This document shows positions 18,459-28,480 of a stretch of DNA of 64,000 bases, in pieces. A program made the position numbers and the translations under genes. The stretch is from Diplonema japonicum. Its lineage: Eukaryota > Euglenozoa > Diplonemea > Diplonemida > Diplonemidae. Within the stretch, counting starts at the first letter, position 1. Every line of letters starts with the position of its first letter. Where the stretch lies: contig OZ025698.1 in the NCBI GenBank assembly GCA_964019335.1, positions 293,201 to 357,200 of the forward strand, read 5' to 3'. The notes under the pieces were generated by a model, which worked only from the letters and a program-made list of their open reading frames with translations, had not been told where the DNA came from and searched no databases.

Positions 18459-20051
18459 ATGGAGAAATGGCGACACACCACGTGCACAGTGACGCAAGAG
18501 TTTGTAGACAACGGACACAGCTTGGGGATCGTGAGGGGGCGGTACCGTGCAGGGGTCGCACACAAAGATGGGAAAAGCCTGGTGGGGGTAACAGGAGTGG
18601 TGGTTGGTGATGGGAAGCTGTTGGTACCAAGCAGCGTGCTGGGGTGGGGTGTGTGCAAGGGAGAGGTTTTTGTAGTAGCAGTCGACGGCAGGAAACAAAA
18701 AGCGAGGGTTCTAGACGTGCTTGCTGAAGAAGAGCAAAACTGGGAATCGCAGCGACCAAAGAGAGATCTGTCAAAGATCAGTTTACACGATCCTGCGAGC
18801 CGCCTGTGGCCGCGGTGGGAAGTTACTACGCGAAGCCCGCAACGCACCTTGCACTGCGTGTTGTCATGGGTGCTCCTTGGGACCCCCACCCCGTCCCTCA
18901 CTCCCATCGACTGCATTCAGTCACATGTTACACCTGACGAGCCTGTCACCTCCATTGCATACCCCTACTCTGCAGCTACTACCGTTCTCGGTGCCATCAC
19001 AACCCCTGGGAAGGTTGTCGCAGTGTTCTCCGCATCCCACGCCACGCACACCCTTCCCTGCCACCCCTCATCGGAAGGCGGCCTTGTTATTGGCTCTTCG
19101 GGGTACCCTTGCGGCGTGATGCTGCCCTTCACCGCCGCCATGCGGTGTCTGCCGTCGCTGTTGCGTGTTGTTCCCCGCCAGGTACCTCCTAAAAAGAGTG
19201 TTGTCCCGGCGCTGCTTCGTGCTCCCCTCCCAGACGGGGCTGTGGCGTTGGTGCGGTGTGCGTCTGGGAAATGGGGCAGTGCGGTGTCCCTTGGCGGCGG
19301 CAGGTTCCTCACAAATGCACATGTAGTTAAAGGAGAAGGAGACGACGTCGGCGTGAAGGTACAGGGGGTGGTGCACCCAGGACGTGTTGAATTCATATCG
19401 AAGGGGAGCATGGATGTGGCAATGGTCGTGGTACCAGAGTGCAAAGGTGTACCGGGAGTCGACTTGGGGACACCACGCGTGGGGCAGAGAGTGACCGTGG
19501 TGGGGTTCCCATCCGGGGGCGACATCAGCATGACACATGGTGCAGTCATCGGTTTGCTCGACACGTGCGTTGTTGTGTCTGCTGCTGTGAGACCAGGCGC
19601 CAGTGGTGGGTTGCTGATGTCTGCTGAGTCAGGGGAGATGCTTGGGATGGCCACAGCGTGTGTGTGGGATTCCACTCTGGAGGTCCTTGTGCCGAGTATC
19701 GGGATGTGTCTGTCCCCTTCTGCGTTGGCCCCCTTTTTTTCCCGTCCGTATCCTTCCCTAGACCGTCTCAGCGCCTGCTACAATGCCATCGACCACACGA
19801 CCGACCGTACTTGGCAGCTCTCCTCCACGTCAGATCCTGCCACAGACACGCTGCTTCGGTTGCATCTTCAAATAGAGGCACTCCGTAGCGGCACCTCTTC
19901 GCCATTGCTCCCCCCTGGAGAACCTGGTGCGCTTCTTCATAACTTTATTTCCTCTACATCTGTTGCCCTTCCTCCCAAGCCTGAGGAACCTTCGTACGAA
20001 TTGACACACACCAATCCGAACTCGCCAGCCTTTCGATGCGCCAAACTGTGA
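18459..20051 (+). CDS. Peroxisomal-type trypsin-like processing protease (TYSND1/DEG15-like)
   Basis: It encodes 530 residues. The C-terminal half is a chymotrypsin-fold protease with a full catalytic triad: His288 in LTNAHVVK, Asp319 in SMDVAMV and Ser382 in RPGASGGLL. The protein ends in Cys-Ala-Lys-Leu, and AKL is a good type 1 peroxisomal targeting signal. This pairing is the hallmark of TYSND1 (animals) and DEG15 (plants), which cut PTS2 presequences and other matrix proteins. The N-terminal ~270 residues look like a second, inactive protease barrel, as in those proteins. No signal peptide or intron is seen. The ATG follows a CAAGGCAGGG leader. A generic DegP/HtrA relative is less likely because no PDZ domain is visible. 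Confidence 0.8.
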   Translation: MEKWRHTTCTVTQEFVDNGHSLGIVRGRYRAGVAHKDGKSLVGVTGVVVGDGKLLVPSSVLGWGVCKGEVFVVAVDGRKQKARVLDVLAEEEQNWESQRPKRDLSKISLHDPASRLWPRWEVTTRSPQRTLHCVLSWVLLGTPTPSLTPIDCIQSHVTPDEPVTSIAYPYSAATTVLGAITTPGKVVAVFSASHATHTLPCHPSSEGGLVIGSSGYPCGVMLPFTAAMRCLPSLLRVVPRQVPPKKSVVPALLRAPLPDGAVALVRCASGKWGSAVSLGGGRFLTNAHVVKGEGDDVGVKVQGVVHPGRVEFISKGSMDVAMVVVPECKGVPGVDLGTPRVGQRVTVVGFPSGGDISMTHGAVIGLLDTCVVVSAAVRPGASGGLLMSAESGEMLGMATACVWDSTLEVLVPSIGMCLSPSALAPFFSRPYPSLDRLSACYNAIDHTTDRTWQLSSTSDPATDTLLRLHLQIEALRSGTSSPLLPPGEPGALLHNFISSTSVALPPKPEEPSYELTHTNPNSPAFRCAKL

Positions 20052-20109
20052 TTTGCGAACCGGCTATCTTTATTTGACAGCTTTTCCTTTCCCGTCCAAA
20101 CACACAGCA

Positions 20110-20640
20110 AAGACCCCCAACCAAGATAACACAATACAACATGGGCAGAAGGGAACATAACACAGCGGACGGCTCTTGCGCACCGTCATGGCCCAACAAG
20201 ATGGATACGCTGACGCGTCGCCTTGCTGTTGAGGCACGGCGCGGATGTCCTTGAGGAATGTCTGTGGTGACATCGTCCCCTCGAGCGCGGTGTGGAATGT
20301 TTCAAGAAACAGCAGACACCACTGCATATCACAGCCTCCAAAGGCCATCTCAAGACAGTATCCCTCCTATTGAAGAGCGGTGTGATGTCCTCGTGCAGGA
20401 AACCCGCTCTAGACCTACTGTTAACAAGGAAACGACCTGTGTGAGACATAACAAAAAACAACTTGAAACGGGAACTATTCAATATTTGGTACGTCGTTGA
20501 GGTGGACCCCAGTGTCGTGAACAAGGGCTCGCGCCTTTCCGTTACGCGGGACATGGATAGCCACAACTCATGCTCGCACCAACACAGCTTGTTCCTCCTC
20601 GCTGTTCGCCCTGTAAAAGAGTACAAACTGTGGAAAAAGT
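20110..20640 (+). pseudogene. Decayed ankyrin-repeat gene
   Basis: Ankyrin fragments appear in shifting frames: VALLLRHGADVLEE (about 20219), then after an in-frame TGA TPLHITASKGHLKTVSLLLKSG (about 20313-20375), then TIQYLV and VDPSV (about 20475-20520) split by a frame break. The last piece closely matches the intact ankyrin gene that follows (TVQYLV..KVDPSV). The mixture of stops and frameshifts indicates a dead tandem paralogue. Sequencing error is the alternative. Confidence 0.55.
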
Positions 20641-20718
20641 TTATTCATAAATATCCTCTGCTTCTACTTGAGAAGAATTCAGGGGGGGGGGGCAAACATC
20701 TCAACAAGAAAGAAACAA

Positions 20719-21336
20719 ATGTCTCACTCTGTGGAGCCTCAGAAAAACAAACAACGAAAAGAAAACAAGCAAGAGGAGGGCTTCGGGCAAACATCCCTTG
20801 TCACTGCTGCTCCCTACGCTCCTCCTTCGATGTCTCCGTCTGAGGGGGTTGAGGCCCTGCACTGCGCTGCTGGGAAAGGCAACCTAGACGAGATGGGGTA
20901 TCTTGTTCGGGAGCACGGTGTTGACCCTGGTGCAAGGGATGACAGGGGCAACACAGCCCTTCATGTTGCAGCGGAACACAATCGCCTCGAAGCTGTGGCT
21001 CTTCTCATCGCTTCTCATGGGCAGGACCCGGGTGGTAGGTCCAAGAATGGTGAGGTCCCTCTCCACAACGCCGCATTCAATGGAAACATAGAAATTATTA
21101 AGTATTTCGTCAATGTTCTTAAACAAGACCCCAATGTCAAGGACAACGGCGGTGGGACGCCCCTCCATTGGGCAACATTCTATGGGCAAACGGAAACCGT
21201 TCAGTATTTGGTAGAGGTTCTTAAAGTAGACCCCAGTGTCAAAGACAGCAACGGTGGGACGCCTCTCTATTACGCCGTAAACAGTAGGCACACGAAAATC
21301 ATTCAGTGCTTGGTCGGTATTCTTAAACATATTTGA
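20719..21336 (+). CDS. Ankyrin-repeat protein
   Basis: It encodes 205 residues. After a ~50-residue Gln/Lys/Ser-rich start there are about five ankyrin repeats, for example GNTALHVAAEHNRLEAVALLI and GTPLHWATFYGQTETVQYLV. The repeats have the TPLHxAA pattern with ~34-residue spacing. Each repeat keeps a DP or DPSVKD loop, suggesting expansion by internal duplication. The ATG taken (MSHSVEPQ) is the first after a pyrimidine-rich stretch and AG; an earlier in-frame ATG at 20668 precedes a G run and is less likely. No catalytic domain is present; ankyrin repeats bind proteins, partner unknown. The remains of a paralogue lie just upstream. Confidence 0.75.
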   Translation: MSHSVEPQKNKQRKENKQEEGFGQTSLVTAAPYAPPSMSPSEGVEALHCAAGKGNLDEMGYLVREHGVDPGARDDRGNTALHVAAEHNRLEAVALLIASHGQDPGGRSKNGEVPLHNAAFNGNIEIIKYFVNVLKQDPNVKDNGGGTPLHWATFYGQTETVQYLVEVLKVDPSVKDSNGGTPLYYAVNSRHTKIIQCLVGILKHI

Positions 21337-22031
21337 AGCTTTTCGATTCGGCAGGTGAGTTGTTACGGTCTGATGAGAGTCCCTCATCCCGTTACACGAA
21401 CGATGAGGTGGTTTCACCAGGTCTGGCAAGTAGCCACTCCGCAGCCTTGTTTCGGTGAAGCATGCCTCCCATTTCATACTGCATGTTACCCCACTAAAAT
21501 CGAGACAAATTTCTTTGTCTGTGTTTTTTAAAAAAAAATTGTGGACAGAGCAGGTAACTTGGTAAAGTGCTTCGAGACACTTCCAACCCACCTAGTAGGC
21601 GTGGCTTAGAAAGTTGAAAAAAGGAAGCGAAAACAAGCAGGATCTAAAAACTAGAACCTTTTCATAAAAGGGTGGTCAGGACGAAGCTATAGAACCTGCC
21701 TTCCTCCACCCCCCGAATCGACAACTTGCTGTCTGGAGGGGGTTACGAAACTGGGCGGGAAATGGCAAGAAGAAAGGGAAAGACACTCTGAGGAAGGCAA
21801 CACAGCCGAAAAATAAAAGACCGCGGGGACCAGAACGGGGAAAGGGGCGGATAAGTACTCTCTTCCAAACAAGAACCTCCTCTATCTCATCATATCTCTT
21901 ATCTTATATTGTTAATGTTGCACGCTTACCGCCACCTAGTGTTGCAATCAAAGCCCCATATATTTTAGGGACGGTTAAAACGTTATTCTTCTTTTCTTTA
22001 CAACACGTTTCACGTTTCTGATTGCCTACAG
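21337..22031. other. Spacer and acceptor for the UBL-ankyrin gene
   Basis: About 700 bp of ordinary-complexity sequence without a supported protein. Its 3' end (21984-22031) is T/C-rich and ends TTGCCTACAG, 16 bases before the next ATG, a probable trans-splice acceptor. Confidence 0.45.
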
Positions 22032-22047
22032 GGCATCCTCTCGTCAT

Positions 22048-24669
22048 ATGGAAGTAGTGCTTCAGTCTGTTGACAAGACTTCTCATGTAGTGGAGATTGG
22101 CTCAAACTGGCAGGTAGAGGACCTCAGGAAAGCAGCGGCAGTGGCTATAGAAGGAGAAGTCGATGTCTTGCTCCTTGTAATTAGTGGGGTCGAGTATGGT
22201 AAATCAGAGAACGGTGTGATGCTTGCGGACCTTGGGGTGATACAAGGGGAAACAATAGAGATAAGATACGACAAAAAGCAGGCTGCACTTTCTAGACTGG
22301 CTGCTAGTGAAATCTGTGCCACGTACTATTCGTTGCTGTGCGCGGTCCAGTGTGGTAACACGCAGCAGGCGCTCGACCTCATCGAGGTCGGGGTAAAACG
22401 ATATCAGGAGGACACACCTGTCCTCCTTGCTGTACGGCTCCATCGGTCAAACGTCGCCCTTGCCATTCTCTGTGAATTTGCCGAGACTCACCGTTACTTC
22501 TTTACTCCGGGTGTCCTTGGGCTTGCGATCAAACAGGGAAATGTTAGCATCATGGAATGCTTTTTTTCCCGCGGCTTGTACCAACTTCCCAAACGCTTCA
22601 ACCCCTACACCCAGGCTTGCACTTGTAGGGGGGCTTCCGAGCCTTGGGAGTCTATCTACAGCCTGCTCATGGAACACAAGGTACTGCATGGCAAGCATTC
22701 CGCAGTCGTCAATACCATCAACGAGCTGGCATATCCTGACTACACGCAAAAGCTGCGCGTCTTCCTTGCTGGCTTCGAACATAGTGTTCCATTGCAATGC
22801 CTCACCCATGCCCTGCTCGTTGACCCTATTGCCGCAGAGCTCATTTTAGACCACGGGGTCGAGTTGAAGACCTTCCGTTCTGTCAGCGATCTATTGGGAA
22901 CACACCACCATCTCGCTGGGAAGGTGGCGAAGGTCATTAGAGGAATCCATAAAGGCTTCGGGATCCCCGCGAAGAGGTTGAACAGGTGCATGCAGTTGGC
23001 CGCGACTGTGGAAGAGCTCTCTGCGTTGGTAGAAGCAGGGGGTGACCCCTACGTGGGTCTGTGCCACTGCAAGGATGTTGTGACAGCAAGGTGGTTGATT
23101 GAGAGCTGCCATGTCGCTGTGCGGTGCTCTGCACCGCTTCTGAACGCGTGCCACGTGGGGTGCCTCGGGCTCGTGCAGCTCCTTGTGCGGCACGGTGCCG
23201 ATGTGAACGCACTGGGGGAAGGGGGCTCATCCCCCACCATCGCCGCCTGCAGGCACGGGTGGCTAGACGTTGTCCGGTACCTGGTTGAAGAGTGCGGTGC
23301 CAACCACCTCCATCGTACTCCTGCGGGTTTCAACGCAGCGAGCGCAGCTGCAGCATCGGGGCATCTCGACATAGTGCAGTATCTTGTGAACCACAACGTC
23401 TCTGACGCCGCACCCCTTCCCAACGGAATGAACCTCGTGCACATCAACGCTAGGGCAGGCATATGCTTTTTACCTGTGGAGCTGTGCACCTTGACCGGGA
23501 GTCACCTCTTGGATACGGATAACTTAGGAAGGGATGTGTTCATGTACGCGGGGATAGGCGCTGCAGAGGTTACGAAAGAGCTGGTCAACCAGTGCTTGGT
23601 GGACCGCAAGTGCAAGAAGGGGTGGACCGCCTTGGGCTACGCCCTGCTCACAGGAAAAACATGCTATATCTCTTTGCTACTTGACGCTGAGCGCTCTTAC
23701 ACCATCGACACTGCATTCCCACATCCACATGACTGTTCTGAAAATGTCATCAGCGCGTTCTTGAAGCGCAAGGAATGGGACGCGCGTCTGTACACCCGGC
23801 TGAAGGCATGCGGGGCGCAGCTACACGGGATGCACACTCTGCGAGCGATTGTTGAGAACCGAAAGGCCTGCAAGGATGCCGTCCTTACTGTTTTTGCCGA
23901 TGTACAGCCGACACTGAGTGATGATGAGTGTATTGGATTCTACCACGAACTGGCAGCAAGCCATCCAGCTATCCTTTTTTGCATATTCCAAACCCACCCC
24001 AACCTTTTCCCGCTGTTTCCAACGTTAGAAAAGTTGAACGGTCGATCTTTCTGGAAGGTCCTGGCCGAGAACAAGGAAGCGTCGGCAAGTGTAATTCGAA
24101 ATTTCGTCGCTCTTGCAACCGAGAAAGACAAAAGAGCTCTCTTCAAACAGGACAGCGATGGTGTGAGCGTGTTCAGAACGTTGTTGAATGCAGGCATCCT
24201 AGTTGGAACGACCGACTGTTCTGGAGAGGTGGTTGAGGAGATTCACGAATTTCTTCAAAGCGGTGGGAGGTTGTCTGAAAGAGTCTCCGCGTCTCTCATA
24301 GACTCAAAGCTTTTTAACCAACTGAACGAGGATGACCAGCTACTGGTGCTCCGAGCAAACTTTCATGTCGGGTTCTTCAACGTCAGCAACGTGGCGCGTC
24401 ACGTTGCTGACCAGGCCCTTGCCGAGGCCGTTTCCAGCGGTCGTACCCAAGCCGTCCTGAGCCTGGTAAAAAGTTGCAAACCCCGACCTGTTTTCGCTGG
24501 TTCCGTGATGTTGCCGGTTGTCAATAAACGCAACAAGAAAATCTGGGTGGGGCTGTCCCAGGTTGTCACTGACCGAAAAGCGTACCTCGCGAGAGTTGTC
24601 GAGTATTATGAAGGTGTCTCTCCGAGATCTGCGAAGTATTACAAGCGGCTCAGGGACAATACTTCTTAG
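22048..24669 (+). CDS. Large UBL-ankyrin protein
   Basis: It encodes 873 residues. Residues 1-75 resemble a ubiquitin-like domain, with hydrophobic strands and a closing segment ENGVMLADLGVIQGETIEI. The rest is ankyrin-like repeats, clearest at about 350-480 (GLVQLLVRHGADVNALGEGG, AAAASGHLDIVQYLV), with more degenerate helical repeats on both sides. The same order, UBL then ankyrin, occurs in the gene at 42968, whose UBL ends DNGVKLSELGLYSGETIEV. The two are therefore paralogues. No catalytic residues are seen; a ubiquitin-pathway or scaffold role is only inference. The start lies 16 bases after a TTGCCTACAG acceptor. No intron. Confidence 0.8.
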   Translation: MEVVLQSVDKTSHVVEIGSNWQVEDLRKAAAVAIEGEVDVLLLVISGVEYGKSENGVMLADLGVIQGETIEIRYDKKQAALSRLAASEICATYYSLLCAVQCGNTQQALDLIEVGVKRYQEDTPVLLAVRLHRSNVALAILCEFAETHRYFFTPGVLGLAIKQGNVSIMECFFSRGLYQLPKRFNPYTQACTCRGASEPWESIYSLLMEHKVLHGKHSAVVNTINELAYPDYTQKLRVFLAGFEHSVPLQCLTHALLVDPIAAELILDHGVELKTFRSVSDLLGTHHHLAGKVAKVIRGIHKGFGIPAKRLNRCMQLAATVEELSALVEAGGDPYVGLCHCKDVVTARWLIESCHVAVRCSAPLLNACHVGCLGLVQLLVRHGADVNALGEGGSSPTIAACRHGWLDVVRYLVEECGANHLHRTPAGFNAASAAAASGHLDIVQYLVNHNVSDAAPLPNGMNLVHINARAGICFLPVELCTLTGSHLLDTDNLGRDVFMYAGIGAAEVTKELVNQCLVDRKCKKGWTALGYALLTGKTCYISLLLDAERSYTIDTAFPHPHDCSENVISAFLKRKEWDARLYTRLKACGAQLHGMHTLRAIVENRKACKDAVLTVFADVQPTLSDDECIGFYHELAASHPAILFCIFQTHPNLFPLFPTLEKLNGRSFWKVLAENKEASASVIRNFVALATEKDKRALFKQDSDGVSVFRTLLNAGILVGTTDCSGEVVEEIHEFLQSGGRLSERVSASLIDSKLFNQLNEDDQLLVLRANFHVGFFNVSNVARHVADQALAEAVSSGRTQAVLSLVKSCKPRPVFAGSVMLPVVNKRNKKIWVGLSQVVTDRKAYLARVVEYYEGVSPRSAKYYKRLRDNTS

Positions 24670-25170
24670 GTTTCTCAAGGCAAGGCATGAAGCGGAAGAG
24701 AATGAACAACATGGCAAGTCGAAAAAGAAGTGGAATTTAACAAAAAGGAAACCTCCTGTAGTGTGAAAGAAAGAAAAGAAGAAAGCCCCCCCCCCCCCCC
24801 CCCTTGATAACGTGACAGGACGTGATTTTAAAAAAAGAAAGAGGGATACTGAGGTCCGGCAGTAAGCGTCTAGATGCGATTTCTTTTTTTTTTGCAAAAC
24901 ATCCACCCCCCCCCTTTTTTTGTCCTTTCGAGGAGTTGTTCTGCTTTCAACCCCCCCCCCCCCCCCTACCTAACCAACTTGCATGAGCAACAACAAAAAA
25001 AAACTACCCCAACCTTGTTTTTTTTTTTCCTCCTATTTTTTTTTTTTCCCCGCGCACCTACCGACCATTAGCTGTTTCTTAAATCAGTTCTTCAAAGAAA
25101 GGGGGAGAAGGGGGGGGGGGGGAGGCTATGTTATCAAACCCCGATCTGACGAATTAATTTATAAAAAAAA
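24670..25170. other. Homopolymer-rich spacer
   Basis: About 500 bp of C, T and G runs. No gene is seen. Confidence 0.55.
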
Positions 25171-26322
25171 ATGTTGCGCCGCTGCTCGGTGCTAAAGTGC
25201 ACCGGCCGGGTGATCGACATCACTGTCCCCTCGGGGCTAGGCCAGGATGGGAAGACATACTACCACATGGAGGAAAAAGGCCAGCACAAGAAATTCAACG
25301 CGAGGAAGGAGCTGGCGAAGATCCGCGGCGAGCTCAAGATAAAGAGCAGGGGAGAGATGTTAGTGAATCTAGCCGAAGTCATATGGGGAACATGCAGCAC
25401 CGCATCATGGGAAGACAGCGCGGCGAACGTAACACACGAAATAAAAGGATGGGAGAGCCTGCCTGAAATAGCCATCATCGGGACAAGCTTCACGGGAAAA
25501 TCAACGCTGCTACGAGAACTTTTCGCACCAAGGAAACATATATCAGACAAGTCTAGCCTACCAGGGAACAAATCACAAATTAACTTCTTCCGTGTCGCGA
25601 ATTCCCTCCGCCTCCTCGAGACACCTGGCTACGGATACACCGCAGAAACGCTCAAAGTCCAGCATCAATGGCAAAACGCTGTTTTGTGCATGGTGAAGAC
25701 AAGGGTTAACCTGAAACACATTTACCTTCTCTGCAATATCAAGCCAAAAGGGTTCACTGAGCGCGATCGGTCCATGATAGAGTTCCTCACTCTGCATGGG
25801 GTTAATTTCACCATTGTCGTCACGCGTGCTGACAGATTTTTGTCGGGCTTTCACAACAACGGGCTTCTAGCCATGTCCGCAGAAGAACGATACGAGAAAA
25901 TGCTGAAATTTGTCCACGATCTCAAGAGGGAAGCCAACGCAGACAAAGCTTCAGTCATCATAACATCCGCGAAGGATGGACAAGGCTTGGGGCACCTTAT
26001 GTACGACTTCACCGCCCGAGCCTTCGACACCACACCTACAGAAGAATTGTTCATTGAAAACGTCACGCAAACAAGACGGCAGGAAGTTGTTGAACATGAA
26101 GGAGGGGAAGGGGGAGAGGACAATTTTACAAGCCTCATCAAACCGAGTACCTGGCTTCCTCCAGCGCATTTACCGGAAGGTTTTTTCTACTCCCATGCAC
26201 ATGCTGTTGCGCAGAGAGTCCCCAAGCGGGAATCGACAGCCATCGCAATGCTGACCCCCGAAGACGAGGCTGCGAGTGACAACTACCACCCGCTCAAGGG
26301 GAATCCTTTGCTCAAAAGGTTT

Positions 26323-26365
<43 letters not shown>

Positions 26366-26559
26366 CACAACAAACAAACCAAAGGTATTTTCCCACGCTT
26401 GCAGAGATATATCTGAGGCAGAACCATGCGGACCTGAACCCAACTGTGAAGCCTAAGGCGGAGGAGTATTTCGGGATGCCGCTCCCAACCAAGCTTCACA
26501 TGAAATACAGCACACCAGAAGAAAAGGAAAAATGGAGAAAGCTGCTTAACAAACCATGA
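25171..26559 (+). CDS. engB: EngB/YihA-type GTPase, probably organellar
   Basis: Proposed exons are 25171-26318 and 26385-26559, about 440 residues. The GTPase motifs are in order: G1 GTSFTGKS (104-111), a G2 region with SQINFF (135-140), G3 ETPGYGY (150-156), G4 TRAD (218-221) and a G5-like TSA. INFF and PGYGY are specific for EngB/YihA, GTPases of large-subunit ribosome assembly. The N-terminal ~95 residues start MLRRCSVLK and may include a mitochondrial presequence. Asp of the usual DxPGYGY is Glu here. The tail beyond about residue 300 is an extension not found in bacterial EngB. The intron end (CCAAAG) is clear; its 5' end could be 26319 (AAAG|GTTTGG) or 26328 (GAGA|GTTTT), both in frame. 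Confidence 0.8.
26319..26384 (+). other. Cis-intron, poly-T filled
   Basis: It starts GTTTGG and contains about 33 T, then an A/C-rich end ACAACAAACAAACCAAAG. Removing it deletes a poly-Phe stretch and joins LLKR to YFPTL. Confidence 0.6.
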
Positions 26560-26569
26560 AAACAACCTC

Positions 26570-26600
26570 TATTCTTTTTTTTTTTCCCCCTCCCCCTCAG
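26570..26600 (+). promoter_or_regulatory. Probable trans-splice acceptor for the gene at 26634
   Basis: TTCTTTTTTTTTTTCCCCCT continues as a pyrimidine tract to CCCTCAG. A second AG (CGCTTACAG at 26620) lies nearer the ATG and could be used instead. Confidence 0.5.
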
Positions 26601-26633
26601 TTTTAACACAACGCTTACAGGATACACACAGGG

Positions 26634-28436
26634 ATGCTTTCAGAATCGCAACTCCCCGACCTGACAGAGGGTGAAAAAGGTGTTTCAGTGAAAAAGCTTG
26701 TTCTGGCCAAGATAGCATGCCTTCGAAAAAGTGTGAGATCGGGAAGCGACGCGTATTTCAGGTTCAAAGAGACAACGGAAAATCAGGCAGAGGAGAAACG
26801 AAACAAACAACGAGAAATGCTAAAATCTGTCAAAACCAATTTTATAAAATACAACAAGACAGCAGGAGTGATGAAACGCAAAAAGGGGCGGCGGGAAGGC
26901 GGCAGGAAGAACCGGAAAATGGCTCTGCAAACCCTTGAAGATGACGGGTGTCACAAGGACAACCTGACACCATTATTCTGGTTCAAAACATGGTTCATAA
27001 CGATGTCGATCTTCAGCAGGCTCAGAAGGTTTCAAGAAGGCCTGCGCGGGAAGTACGAGAAGAATGTAATGTCGACCACTCTGCAGCGAATGGACTCCGC
27101 GATCAAATTTAAAACAGCAGGGGCACTCTCAGCGAATAAGGTCATGGAAACGTTTCTCAAGAAGTGCGCCAGAAACTTAAGAGAGAGGAAAAAACATGAG
27201 TACCAGCCTATCCTCCGGGAGGTTCTGAAGAAATTCTCTCGAGGCAGCCAGCTGCGCAGCGCATGCAACACAATGCTCTCTTCCGTCATAAAATGTCAAC
27301 GCGCGTTTAGAACGCACCGCATGCACTCTATGGCCATCTTACACCTCCTTCATGTCATGTGGCTGAAACTGGAAGCTTCGATTCTTGATGTCCCGTGGGC
27401 TGACATTGTTTGTTCTCTGTTCGACCCTTCGAACTTATCCTTGCATCCGTTCCCTGAACTCGCGTCGCCGTTGGTCTATCCCCCGTTTCCGAAGGATCCG
27501 GTCCCGATGGTCTCACCGTTGGGGTTTGTCCCGTTTGAGGTCCGACACAGCGTGCTGTGGAGGTTGTTGCTGCTTCACAGAAAGCAGAGTCTGCAAAGCT
27601 CTGTTCGGTACTCGTCGGAGATTAAATTTTACACGATCGAGATGAAACGGTACCAAGCTTTGAAGGATAGGGTACAAGGGATGGCACCCCCTGAGCGACC
27701 CGCACCCCCAAGAATGAACAGCGTTCTAAACAGGAACAAACTCGCGGTTTTGGTCAACGGCGCGGCGTCGAAAAAACGCTTCCTCTCCATGCAGCTGATG
27801 ATGGGCAGCCAGACAACGATCACTGTGGAAGAAAACAACGTTGTAAATTCCCCCACGAGCGACCCCTTCGAAGTCCTGCATAAAACACACAATCCTCCCC
27901 CAATGCCTGCATTACACCCCAGTATCCGAAGGAGCATCAAGGTTGTCTCGCTTAAATCGGACTCCAAAATCGAAAATAGCATAGAACCCCTTCTCCGGGA
28001 ACAGCGGCGGAAGGTGCAATGCAATATTGATGCGCTCGATCTTCCCCCGTTGCAGAAAGCGAACCCTTTTCAACGAACCTATAGAAAAGCCCTCACCCAA
28101 GGAGCCCCTATGATCGCTTCCTCTACAATGAAGTTCGCTTCGATCCTCCCTGTCAAGACGGGCCCTGCAGATGACGAGTCTGTAATGAAAACATTCCCTG
28201 TTTACTATTTACCTGAGGAGCGTGAGATATCTGGTATACAGTGCAAACGGAAAGCCGGGCGGGTCGGGAAAATTCTACACCACCCGCACCCTCCGTTCAA
28301 ACACCTGTCGATTCCAGATTCTATTCCAATGGACGAACACCAAGACGGTGTCAAGCAGCAGCGTTTAACCCGCCCCGAGCTGCAAGGAATCCTGAAGGAC
28401 GCAGTGTTGATGTCTAAGAAGAACCCAGTGGTGTGA
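26634..28436 (+). CDS. Basic helical protein with IQ-like motif, hypothetical
   Basis: It encodes 600 residues and is strongly basic. Residues 60-100 are Lys/Arg-rich (KRKKGRREGGRKNRKM). Residues 110-250 are predicted helical, with an IQ-like segment IKCQRAFRTHRM near residue 220 that might bind calmodulin. A hydrophobic patch (240-330) has several Pro-Phe motifs, and the C-terminal half has many basic and Ser/Pro segments. No enzyme signature and no membrane helix is seen. The ATG follows CACAGGG after a pyrimidine tract. No intron is evident. It sits between the EngB-like GTPase and a small ankyrin gene. A flagellar or cytoskeletal protein is possible, since IQ-like basic proteins are common there, but this is a guess. 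Confidence 0.65.
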   Translation: MLSESQLPDLTEGEKGVSVKKLVLAKIACLRKSVRSGSDAYFRFKETTENQAEEKRNKQREMLKSVKTNFIKYNKTAGVMKRKKGRREGGRKNRKMALQTLEDDGCHKDNLTPLFWFKTWFITMSIFSRLRRFQEGLRGKYEKNVMSTTLQRMDSAIKFKTAGALSANKVMETFLKKCARNLRERKKHEYQPILREVLKKFSRGSQLRSACNTMLSSVIKCQRAFRTHRMHSMAILHLLHVMWLKLEASILDVPWADIVCSLFDPSNLSLHPFPELASPLVYPPFPKDPVPMVSPLGFVPFEVRHSVLWRLLLLHRKQSLQSSVRYSSEIKFYTIEMKRYQALKDRVQGMAPPERPAPPRMNSVLNRNKLAVLVNGAASKKRFLSMQLMMGSQTTITVEENNVVNSPTSDPFEVLHKTHNPPPMPALHPSIRRSIKVVSLKSDSKIENSIEPLLREQRRKVQCNIDALDLPPLQKANPFQRTYRKALTQGAPMIASSTMKFASILPVKTGPADDESVMKTFPVYYLPEEREISGIQCKRKAGRVGKILHHPHPPFKHLSIPDSIPMDEHQDGVKQQRLTRPELQGILKDAVLMSKKNPVV

Positions 28437-28439
28437 AAG

Positions 28440-28466
28440 ACTACTACTTGTTCCCACTCCTCTCAG
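28440..28466 (+). promoter_or_regulatory. Probable trans-splice acceptor for the gene at 28481
   Basis: ACTTGTTCCCACTCCTCTCAG lies 14 bases before the ATG and only 30 bases after the previous stop, so the intergenic distance is about 44 bp. Confidence 0.55.
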
Positions 28467-28480
28467 GTGTACAATAAAAG

